The notes below the pieces were generated by a model. It had not been told where the DNA came from. It worked only from the letters and a program-made list of their open reading frames with translations, and did not search any database. DNA of 64,000 nucleotides from Hyphomonas sediminis (GTDB lineage: Bacteria; Pseudomonadota; Alphaproteobacteria; Caulobacterales; Hyphomonadaceae), in the NCBI RefSeq assembly GCF_019679475.1, contig NZ_JAIEZP010000001.1, positions 1,550,001-1,614,000 on the forward strand. Reading direction: 5' to 3'. Positions 1 through 7,359 of this stretch are shown piece after piece (position 1 is the stretch's first letter; each line of letters begins with the position of its first letter). The position numbers were made by a program, and so were the translations under genes.

Positions 1-713
1 GCAACAACACCTTCACGACGCTGAACCTGATTGAGGTGATGCGCCGGCATGAGGTGCGCAACATAATCTTCTCCTCCACCTGCGCCATCTTCGGTAAGGC
101 GCAGACGGAGTATCTGGCAGAAGACCACCCATTCAGCCCGATCAATCCCTACGGGATGTCAAAGCTGATGGTCGAATACATGCTGGCCGATGCAGACCGG
201 GCGCATGGTATCCGGTCGGCCTGCCTGCGCTATTTCAATGCCGCTGGCGCCGACCGCGATGCGCGGACAGGCGAGCGGCACGTTCCGGAAACTCATCTTA
301 TTCCGCTCGCGCTCAAGGGCGCCTACGATCCGGACTTTTCCTTCACCATCCACGGCACCGATTTCGATACGCCGGATGGCACGGCCATTCGCGACTATAT
401 CCATGTGGAGGATCTGGCTGAGGCGCACCTGCTGGCGCTAAATGCGCTGCGCGATGGCGCGCCGAGCAATGCGTTCAATCTCGGCACCGGGCTGGGCACC
501 AGCGTTGCGGAAATCGTTGCCGCCGTGGAAGCGGCAACCGGCCGCGTGCTGCCCCGCAAAACCGGGCCGCGCCGTCCCGGTGACCCGCCCCGCCTCGTTG
601 CCGCGCCAGACCATGCCGCACGCACGCTCGGCTGGAAGGCGACCCGGTCAGACGTAGACACGATCATTCGTTCCGCGCTTGCCTGGCACCAGAAAGACTG
701 GCAGCGCGAGTAG
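1..713 (+). CDS. galE: UDP-glucose 4-epimerase, 3' part (truncated by window start)
   Basis: The reading frame is open from base 3, so the gene begins before the window. The product would interconvert UDP-glucose and UDP-galactose with bound NAD in the cytoplasm. The visible part carries the extended-SDR hallmarks of GalE: an SSTCAIFG segment followed by NPYGMSK, the YxxxK catalytic pair, then the RYFNAAGAD substrate-site motif and a RDYIHVEDLAEAH segment. The C-terminal end (RPGDPP, TLGWKA) is typical of GalE. The gene is followed by a nucleotidyltransferase-like gene and a DegT aminotransferase, which suggests the end of a polysaccharide or nucleotide-sugar locus. A related 4-epimerase with another sugar specificity cannot be excluded. 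Confidence 0.93.
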   Translation, partial: NNTFTTLNLIEVMRRHEVRNIIFSSTCAIFGKAQTEYLAEDHPFSPINPYGMSKLMVEYMLADADRAHGIRSACLRYFNAAGADRDARTGERHVPETHLIPLALKGAYDPDFSFTIHGTDFDTPDGTAIRDYIHVEDLAEAHLLALNALRDGAPSNAFNLGTGLGTSVAEIVAAVEAATGRVLPRKTGPRRPGDPPRLVAAPDHAARTLGWKATRSDVDTIIRSALAWHQKDWQRE

Positions 714-788
714 GGGTGCGCCAACGGGCTATTTGTTCCCAATCCGTATGCGTGCTTATAGCAGCTGAATTGCCGTCGGGAGAAAAGC

Positions 789-1718
789 GTGACCGCAATG
801 GATCTGGCAGAAATCGAGGCCCGTATCATCGCCCAAATTGGCGAGAAAGGGCCACAACTCGGCAAGGAGCTTTCCTTCGCCATGCCGGATGTGCCGGTGC
901 TGGCGCTATGGCAGGCCTGTTTCCGGTCCAAGGCTTTCCTCGTTTCCCACTTCGCCAGCTATTACCTGCGCTATGACATTACGCGCGACGATCAGGTGCG
1001 GCTCAGCCCCTCTATCCTGCGCGATTTCCTCTCCTTCACGCTGTTCGGCCTTGCCGGGCAGCAGGACCTGATGATCGAGCGCCAGGGCTCGCTCTCCAAT
1101 ACGCACCGCGAAATCAGCCGCGAGAAGATTGCGCTGGCGCAATCGGCCATGAAGGCGGTGCTGTTGAAACTTGGCCGGGATATTCGCGGCCAGATCTGCG
1201 CCTTCATCGCAGGCGACCTTGCCTATTACCTTGCCCACAATGAGCCGCGCGAACACGCCGCCTCAGGTGAAATGGTCAGAGGCTCCGATGTCGATATCAT
1301 CATCATCCTGGGTGACAGCCTGCCTCAGGAGCTGAAAGACACGATCGACGCGGAAATGATCCGCATGAAATCGGTCTACCTGCGCCATCCCGATTACCGG
1401 CAGGAGATAGACTTCATCTGCAAGTATCAGTCGGTCATGGAACGCCAGTTTGGCTATGCTGACATTCACGACAAGATCGCCAGCAAGATTGCGTATGAGT
1501 CCATGTTCCTCGGCGGCTCGCTGACACTTTACATGGAAGTGCGCGAGGCGATGACCCGCCTGGGCGTCGACAAGTTGATCGAGGCCGACTTTGATCACGC
1601 GCTGAAAGACCGCAAGAATGCGATGCGCAAGCTGCTGAACGCCGAACCCAGCGGCGTGATCGACGACGAAATGCGCTCCCTGTTCTACTTCTCGCAGGAA
1701 CGCGTCGAGTTTTCCTGA
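789..1718 (+). CDS. nucleotidyltransferase-fold protein of unknown substrate
   Basis: This 309-residue soluble protein has no signal peptide. The recognisable element is GSDVDIIIILGD near residues 165-176, which matches the G-S-x-x-D-h-D metal-binding signature of the polymerase-beta-type nucleotidyltransferase fold. A later acidic stretch (EIDFI, about residue 205) could supply the third carboxylate. The GTG start at 789 is preceded by GGGAGAA at good spacing; an ATG nine bases downstream is the alternative. It lies between galE and a DegT-type aminotransferase, so a role in sugar-nucleotide or surface-polysaccharide metabolism is possible but not shown. The N-terminal 150 residues match nothing I recognise. 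Confidence 0.7.
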   Translation: MTAMDLAEIEARIIAQIGEKGPQLGKELSFAMPDVPVLALWQACFRSKAFLVSHFASYYLRYDITRDDQVRLSPSILRDFLSFTLFGLAGQQDLMIERQGSLSNTHREISREKIALAQSAMKAVLLKLGRDIRGQICAFIAGDLAYYLAHNEPREHAASGEMVRGSDVDIIIILGDSLPQELKDTIDAEMIRMKSVYLRHPDYRQEIDFICKYQSVMERQFGYADIHDKIASKIAYESMFLGGSLTLYMEVREAMTRLGVDKLIEADFDHALKDRKNAMRKLLNAEPSGVIDDEMRSLFYFSQERVEFS

Positions 1719-1802
1719 CACAGGCTGAAACCAAGTGTGACTGGAAACCTGGCGCGGCGCGCGCCAAACAGCCGTCAAACTCCCATCCAGGACAGTAGAG
1801 AC

Positions 1803-2957
1803 ATGCAGTTCATTGACCTTCAGGCCCAGCGCCGCCGCATCGAAACCGAGATAAACTCAGCCGTTCAGCGCGTCATCGAGAGCGGGCGCTATGTGCTTGG
1901 TCCCGAAGTCGGCGAGCTGGAAAAGCAGCTGGCGGCCTGGTGCGGCGCGAAACATTCGGTGTCCTGCGCCAACGGCACCGATGCCCTCTCCTTGCCGCTG
2001 ATGGCCTGGGAAGTCGGCCCCGGCGACGCGGTGTTCTGTCCGAGCTTCACCTTCGTGGCCACCGCGCAGGTCGTTCCCGCGCTTGGCGCGACGCCCGTCT
2101 TCGTGGACATCCACGCCGACACCTACAACATGGACCCGGCAAGCCTTGAGGCCGCGATCGCCCGCGTGAAGGCCGAAGGCAAGCTGACGCCGCGCGTTGT
2201 CATCGCGGTCGATCTCTTCGGCCAGCCGGCGGACTATCCCGCTATCAAGGCGATCTGCGACCGGGAAGGGCTGAAGCTCATCGCCGACAATGCGCAGGGC
2301 TATGGCTGCACGCTGAACGGCAAATACTCGTCCGACTGGGCCGACATCTCGACCACCAGCTTCTTTCCCGCCAAGCCGCTCGGCTGTTATGGCGATGGCG
2401 GCGCGATGGTCACCAATGACAGCCGTCTGGCAGAGCTCGTCGAATCCCTGCGCGTCTATGGCAAGGTGACGCCGACGGACGCGGCCCAGCGCAACTTCCA
2501 TCACGATCCGAAATACCTTTCGCTACGCATCGGCATGAACTCGCGTCTCGACACGATCCAGGCGGCCATCCTGCTCGAAAAGCTCAAACTCTTCGCCGAG
2601 GAGATCGAGCTGCGTGAGAAGGTTGCCCGCCGCTATTCCGAAGCGCTGGGCGGCAAGGTGCTCCGTGTGCCGCATGTCATCGAGGGTGGCCAGTCCGTCT
2701 GGGCGCAATATGTGATCGAGCACAAGAACCGCGATGGCCTGCAGGCCCACCTCACCGCCAGCGGCATTCCCAGCATGGTTTACTATCCCGTGCCGATCCA
2801 CCAGCAGGACTTCGCCGCCCGCTTCGCGCCGCCCGCCGGATCGCTGCCGGTCACCGAGACGGCAAGCTGCCATGTGCTCGCCTTGCCGATGCACCCCTAT
2901 CTGTCGACGGAAGATCAGGACCGCGTCATCGCTGCCGTGCTGGGCTTCAACGGCTAG
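1803..2957 (+). CDS. DegT/DnrJ/EryC1/StrS family PLP-dependent sugar aminotransferase
   Basis: The protein is about 384 residues, normal for the family that transaminates keto-sugar nucleotides for polysaccharide or O-antigen synthesis. It starts MQFIDLQAQ, a characteristic beginning, and shows CANGTDAL, FVATAQ and PVFVDI segments. The SFFPAKPLGCYGDGG segment contains the PLP-binding lysine. The ATG at 1803 is chosen because GGACAGTAGAG lies just upstream and the family starts there; the open frame extends further upstream without homology. It follows the nucleotidyltransferase-like gene after about 85 bases and ends at a strong bidirectional terminator. The exact sugar substrate cannot be read from the sequence. 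Confidence 0.93.
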   Translation: MQFIDLQAQRRRIETEINSAVQRVIESGRYVLGPEVGELEKQLAAWCGAKHSVSCANGTDALSLPLMAWEVGPGDAVFCPSFTFVATAQVVPALGATPVFVDIHADTYNMDPASLEAAIARVKAEGKLTPRVVIAVDLFGQPADYPAIKAICDREGLKLIADNAQGYGCTLNGKYSSDWADISTTSFFPAKPLGCYGDGGAMVTNDSRLAELVESLRVYGKVTPTDAAQRNFHHDPKYLSLRIGMNSRLDTIQAAILLEKLKLFAEEIELREKVARRYSEALGGKVLRVPHVIEGGQSVWAQYVIEHKNRDGLQAHLTASGIPSMVYYPVPIHQQDFAARFAPPAGSLPVTETASCHVLALPMHPYLSTEDQDRVIAAVLGFNG

Positions 2958-2977
2958 TCCCGCCAGCGCCAAATATC

Positions 2978-3017
2978 AAAAGGCCGCCTCCCGGAATGGA
3001 AGGCGGCCTTTTCTTTT
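2978..3017. terminator. bidirectional intrinsic terminator between convergent genes
   Basis: Perfect 12-base arms, AAAAGGCCGCCT (2978-2989) and AGGCGGCCTTTT (3001-3012), are separated by 11 bases. Flanking A and T runs make it work on both strands. It separates the DegT aminotransferase from trmFO. Confidence 0.92.
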
Positions 3018-3038
3018 GAGGGCAGGGGTGGCCCGCAT

Positions 3039-4442
3039 TTATTCTGCGGCCACGGTTTCCTGCGCGGCGAGCCAGCCATTGAAGTCGTCCAGCGCGCGGA
3101 TGGCCTGCGCCATCTTCTTGGCGCGGCCCTTGTCCTTGCCGCGCAGGCGTTTTCCATTTTCGTCCGTCTTCGAATAATCGCTGATATCGGGGAAAAGACC
3201 GAAGTTTACGTTCATCGGCTGGAAGGTCTGCCCTTCGGCAAGATGCCCACCGGTGATGTGGTTGACCAGCGCGCCGATGGCCGTGGTCGGTGGCGGCGGC
3301 TCAAGGCGCTTGCCCAGCCGTTCGGCGGCGGCAAGGCGCCCGGCCAGCAGGCCCATCGCGGCGCTCTCCACATAGCCTTCAACTCCCGTCACCTGGCCGG
3401 CAAAGCGCAGGCGCGGCATGGATTTCATGCGCAGCTGATTGTCGAGCAGTTTGGGCGAGTTGAGGAAGGTGTTGCGGTGAATGCCGCCAAGGCGTGCAAA
3501 CTCGGCTTTCTCAAGGCCGGGGATCATTCGGAAAATGTCCGTCTGCGCTGCATATTTCAGCTTCGTCTGGAAGCCGACCATATTCCACAGCGTGCCCAGC
3601 GCATTGTCCTGGCGCAGCTGCACGATGGCGTGCGCCTTGACGGTGGGGTTATGCGGATTGGTGAGGCCGACCGGCTTCATGGGCCCGAAGCGCAGCGTCT
3701 CGCGCCCGCGCTCGGCCATCACTTCGATGGGCAGGCAGCCTTCAAAATACGGCGTGTTCTTTTCCCACTCGCGGAACTCGGTTTTCGGCGCGGCCAGCAA
3801 GGCATCCAGGAAAGCGTTATACTGCTCTTCCGTCATCGGACAGTTGATATAGGCTGCCGTATCGCCTGCCGGGCCGGCCTTGTCATAGCGGCTCTGGCGC
3901 CAGGCCTTGTCCATGTCGATGGAGTCAAAATAGACGATTGGCGCAATGGCGTCGAAGAAGGCAAGGTCGGTCTCGCCGGTATGGGCGCGGATGGCGTCTG
4001 CCAGCGCCAGCGAGGTGAGCGGGCCAGTGGCCACGATCACGCTGTCCCAATCTTCAGGCGGAAGCCCCGCGATCTCCTCGCGCTGGATCGTCACGAGGGG
4101 GTGGGCCTCCAGCTTCGCAGTTACGGCCTCGGAGAAGCCTTCCCGGTCCACCGCCAGCGCGCTGCCGGCGGGCACCTGATGGTCCTTTGCGGTGTTGATG
4201 ATGATGCCGCCCGCCCGGCGCATTTCCTCATGGATCACCCCGACGGCGTTCGTCGTGTGGTCGTCCGAGCGGAAGGAGTTGGAGCAGACGAGCTCAGCCA
4301 GCTTGTCCGTCTGGTGGGCGTCAGTGCCGCGTGTCCCACGCATTTCATGCAGGATGACGGGCACGCCGGCAGAGGCGATCTGCCAGGTGGCTTCGGAGCC
4401 GGCCATGCCGCCGCCGATAACGTGGATGGGTTTCAGGGTCAT
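3039..4442 (-). CDS. trmFO: methylenetetrahydrofolate-tRNA-(uracil-54-C5)-methyltransferase (FADH2-oxidising)
   Basis: TrmFO makes ribothymidine at position 54 of tRNA using methylene-THF and FAD. The N-terminus has the FAD dinucleotide fold ([14 protein letters not shown]). It is followed by HEMRG, the signature [11 protein letters not shown], and [22 protein letters not shown] and [16 protein letters not shown], all diagnostic of TrmFO. The length of about 467 residues is normal. The ATG at 4442 fits the family N-terminus; in-frame ATGs at 4454 and 4478 are alternatives, and none has a strong ribosome binding site. The C-terminal tail is Lys/Arg-rich. It is a stand-alone gene, convergent with the DegT gene and divergent from a membrane-protein gene. 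Confidence 0.95.
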   Translation of the reverse strand: MTLKPIHVIGGGMAGSEATWQIASAGVPVILHEMRGTRGTDAHQTDKLAELVCSNSFRSDDHTTNAVGVIHEEMRRAGGIIINTAKDHQVPAGSALAVDREGFSEAVTAKLEAHPLVTIQREEIAGLPPEDWDSVIVATGPLTSLALADAIRAHTGETDLAFFDAIAPIVYFDSIDMDKAWRQSRYDKAGPAGDTAAYINCPMTEEQYNAFLDALLAAPKTEFREWEKNTPYFEGCLPIEVMAERGRETLRFGPMKPVGLTNPHNPTVKAHAIVQLRQDNALGTLWNMVGFQTKLKYAAQTDIFRMIPGLEKAEFARLGGIHRNTFLNSPKLLDNQLRMKSMPRLRFAGQVTGVEGYVESAAMGLLAGRLAAAERLGKRLEPPPPTTAIGALVNHITGGHLAEGQTFQPMNVNFGLFPDISDYSKTDENGKRLRGKDKGRAKKMAQAIRALDDFNGWLAAQETVAAE

Positions 4443-4540
4443 GGACGGGGACATGAGCCCGCTGCCCCGGCGCGTCAAGATAGCGTTTGCCGGGCAGAGG
4501 CGCAGGCATTAGGTGTGCGCGGAAGATGAGACGAGACGAC

Positions 4541-5371
4541 ATGACAAGGCGCCTTGCCGTTATCCCCCTGATTTCCGCTGCCTGGGCGGGCGCTGGCCGC
4601 GCTTTGAAACCGGCCGCGCCCTGGCTGGCGCTGTTCGCACTGGCGGCCGGGCTTTACAGCTTCAGCCTGCGTTCGGAAACTGGCTTCTGGTTGCCGCTGG
4701 GCGCTGCCATTCTGGCCTTCCTGGCGGGCAATGAACTTTCCCGGCGCACCTATGCGGCGCTGATCCCCGGCGCCCCGGCGAAATTCCTGCCGCTCGCCCA
4801 TGCTAATCTGGCCATCTATCTGGCCTTCCTGTTCATCGGCTTCTTTATCGGCTTCTTCCTGCTGATGCTGCCGGGCATCCTGATTGAGGAAGCGGGTCAA
4901 TACCAGCTCAGCGACGAGTCTGATCCGGCCCTCGTGCGAGAAGCGTTCATGGCCATGCTGGGCACGCCCTATGGCGCGGCGTTCATGCTGTGCTGCTTTG
5001 CCGGGGCAGGCGTCCTCGGCTGGATCGCGCTGCGCCTCACGCTTTATGGCGCGGCCACGGTGGCTACAGGCGAGGCGCATGTCTTCCGCACATGGGGGCT
5101 CACCAAGGCGCGCCTCAAAACGCTCGCGCCCGCGGCGCTTGTCACGCATATCCTGCCTTTTGCCGCTGGTGTTGGCCTCAATCTCGCGCTGAACAACGCT
5201 CTGCCGGATACGGCAGGGGCGCATTTTGCTGGCGGTGCCATCGGCATCCTGTGCTTTGCGCCCTTCCTGCTGGCGGGCCACGGCATGGCCGCCGCCGCCT
5301 GGGCCGCGCTGAAACCGCAGGAAGTTGCGCCTGTGCAAGCCGCCGAGACACCCCCCGTTCCGGGCGATTGA
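4541..5371 (+). CDS. integral membrane protein, first of three tandem relatives
   Basis: A hydrophobic protein of about 276 residues with roughly six membrane segments and no recognised catalytic motif. Its second half (ALRLTLYGAATVATGEAHVFRTWGL) lines up with segments of the next two genes in which an aromatic/Leu-rich helix precedes a T-V-x-x-x...F-x-x-W pattern, so it looks like a diverged paralogue. The ATG at 4541 is preferred, because the upstream extension is Arg/Cys-rich and unlike a protein N-terminus; an ATG at 4526 is also possible. It is divergent from trmFO, and only 60 bases separate it from the next paralogue. Function unknown. Confidence 0.75.
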   Translation: MTRRLAVIPLISAAWAGAGRALKPAAPWLALFALAAGLYSFSLRSETGFWLPLGAAILAFLAGNELSRRTYAALIPGAPAKFLPLAHANLAIYLAFLFIGFFIGFFLLMLPGILIEEAGQYQLSDESDPALVREAFMAMLGTPYGAAFMLCCFAGAGVLGWIALRLTLYGAATVATGEAHVFRTWGLTKARLKTLAPAALVTHILPFAAGVGLNLALNNALPDTAGAHFAGGAIGILCFAPFLLAGHGMAAAAWAALKPQEVAPVQAAETPPVPGD

Positions 5372-5431
5372 TAGCTGTTGCAATTCGCGGTTACTGTCCT
5401 CCTCGAGTCATTCCGAAGGGGGCAGTATCGG

Positions 5432-6415
5432 ATGAAACAAGGCTTCACTTTCGAACGGGCGCTTTCCTATCCGTTCAGCGCGCCACACTTGGGCAGCTTC
5501 CCGTGGATGTTTGCGCTCAGTTATGCGCTGGCATTCCTTGCGCTGTTTGCTGTCATCGGCCTGCTCGGCTGGCGCGACTTCGCCGGCTGGATCGCCATGA
5601 TGGAAACAGTGTCCGGCCAGGCCTCGGAGCCGAGCCCGGAAGAAGCGTTCAGCATGATACTCGGGGCTATGGGGCCGTTATTCCTTTGGGGTGTTGTTGG
5701 CGGGCTTGCGGGCTGGGTTCTCTGGGCGATGTTCGAAGCCGCCTCCCAGCGCCGGTATATCTGGGGCAAGGGTTTTTCCCTTGGCTTCGGCGGCGATGAG
5801 CTGCGCCTGATGGGGGTTGGCTTCCTCTGGTGGCTGATGAGTGCGGTGATCTTTGCGTTGCCGATACTCGCCATGCTCAGCATGTTCAGTGTGTTTCTCG
5901 ACGGCAGCTTTACGGAGCTAAGTGAAGATGAGGTCTCTGCCCGCTTGATGGGGCCGGCCATGTTGGCGCCGCTTCTGATGTTGCTCTGCTTTCCGGTCTA
6001 CGTTTTCATGGCGACACGTCTGTCGCCCTGCTTTGGGCTCACGGTGAAGGAAAAGCGTGTCCGTTTCTTCGATGCCTGGAATGTGTCGCGAGGCCGATTC
6101 TGGCCGATCCTCGGTGCTTTCGTCATCCTCTCGATTGGTGGCTGGGTGATTTCCCAGGTGGTGATGGGCATCGTTCAGGCAGTGATGATGCCGGCATTGC
6201 TGTCGATGCCAACGGGCGATGCGGTATCGGGCGCGGAAGTGACGGCCTTCTTCACGTCGCCGGGATTTCTGGTGCCGATGGGATTGCTCTATTTCCTGAT
6301 GTTTATGGTTCAGGGCCTCATGCAGCATGTTGTCGGCGCCCCGGCCGCGCTCGCTGCGCGCCACGATCCGCGCAACGATCTGGACGACGTTGAGCGTGTC
6401 GATATCTTCAGCTGA
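5432..6415 (+). CDS. integral membrane protein, second tandem paralogue
   Basis: A 327-residue membrane protein with about six hydrophobic segments. It shares WAMFEAASQRRY and a following GGDELRL block with the next gene, plus the AWNVSRGR/AWNVTRGK motif and a C-terminal APAALAARHDP/GPAALAAKRDP block. The two are therefore clear paralogues. The ATG at 5432 has AAGGGGG nine bases upstream. It is probably co-transcribed with its neighbours (60 bases after the previous gene, 11 before the next). The conserved cytoplasmic-looking motifs between helices suggest a shared role, but I recognise no named family and assign no function. Confidence 0.8.
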   Translation: MKQGFTFERALSYPFSAPHLGSFPWMFALSYALAFLALFAVIGLLGWRDFAGWIAMMETVSGQASEPSPEEAFSMILGAMGPLFLWGVVGGLAGWVLWAMFEAASQRRYIWGKGFSLGFGGDELRLMGVGFLWWLMSAVIFALPILAMLSMFSVFLDGSFTELSEDEVSARLMGPAMLAPLLMLLCFPVYVFMATRLSPCFGLTVKEKRVRFFDAWNVSRGRFWPILGAFVILSIGGWVISQVVMGIVQAVMMPALLSMPTGDAVSGAEVTAFFTSPGFLVPMGLLYFLMFMVQGLMQHVVGAPAALAARHDPRNDLDDVERVDIFS

Positions 6416-6426
6416 CGGAGCCCTTA

Positions 6427-7353
6427 ATGCGCCCTGAATTCACCTTCGGTGGGGCGATGTCCCACTTCCAGAATACGGGCGGGCCGAAGGGCTTCCTGCT
6501 GAAATTTGCCCTCGTCTACGCCGTTATTGGCGTGGCGACGCAGGCGCTCGCGCTTTGGCTGCAATGGCCGGTGTATGAGATCTATATCCGCGCCTTCACG
6601 GAGGGGGAGGGAGATATCAGCCTTTATATGGACGAGTTGGCCGCTGTTTCTATGCGATCAAATCTGATGGGCATACTGATGCTGCCTGTCAGCGCGTTGG
6701 TATGGGCAATGTTCGAAGCAGCCAGCCAACGGCGCTATATGCGCAGCGCTCGGTTTCGCCTCACCGTGGGCGCCGATGAGGGACGCCTGTTGGTCGTCGC
6801 CCTGATCTGGGTTGCTTTTGTAATTGCCGCATACTTTGCGTTTGCAATTGGTGTGTTGATCCCTGCCGTTATTGGCGGGGTGGTGTTCGGGGCCGCCGGC
6901 GCGGTGATCTTCGGCATCGTTGCGGCCATTGCCGCGCTCGGGACGCTCCTTTGGCTGGTCGCGCGATTTTCGCCCGCTGCGGCGCTAACGGTCCGCGACC
7001 GGCACATCCGCTTCTTTGAAGCCTGGAACGTGACGCGTGGAAAAGGCTGGACGCTCTTTGGTTGCTACCTCCTGATGATCGTTATCTCGCTGGTGTCGGT
7101 GTTGATTTTCTATGGCGTCCTATTTGCTGCAGGGATTGCTGTTCTGGGCCAGCTCGATGGCACGGCGCCCGAAGAGATGACGCGTGCTCTGGTAACCCCG
7201 CAAATCATCGTACCGGCAGCGCTCGCCGGCTTCGTTGCCATCTGCTTTCAGGCTGCCCTGATGCATATTTTCGGTGGTCCTGCAGCGCTCGCTGCCAAGA
7301 GAGACCCGGCCTGGGCGGGAGAAGGCGGCGGCGTCGTCGACGCCTTCTCTTGA
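6427..7353 (+). CDS. integral membrane protein, third tandem paralogue
   Basis: A 308-residue polytopic protein and the closest relative of the preceding gene: WAMFEAASQRRYM, GADEGRL, RFFEAWNVTRGKGW and GGPAALAAKRDPAW are shared in the same order. It begins 11 bases after the previous stop, with GGAG upstream, which implies one transcript. It ends seven bases from the stop of uvrA on the other strand, with no visible terminator between them. The middle (about residues 120-190) is very Ala/Gly/Val-rich with several membrane helices. Function unknown. Confidence 0.8.
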   Translation: MRPEFTFGGAMSHFQNTGGPKGFLLKFALVYAVIGVATQALALWLQWPVYEIYIRAFTEGEGDISLYMDELAAVSMRSNLMGILMLPVSALVWAMFEAASQRRYMRSARFRLTVGADEGRLLVVALIWVAFVIAAYFAFAIGVLIPAVIGGVVFGAAGAVIFGIVAAIAALGTLLWLVARFSPAAALTVRDRHIRFFEAWNVTRGKGWTLFGCYLLMIVISLVSVLIFYGVLFAAGIAVLGQLDGTAPEEMTRALVTPQIIVPAALAGFVAICFQAALMHIFGGPAALAAKRDPAWAGEGGGVVDAFS

Positions 7354-7359
7354 GCCCGC

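Noticed and set aside
3243-4529. A 428-codon open frame antisense to trmFO
   Set aside because: It is a shadow frame; trmFO is certain on the other strand.
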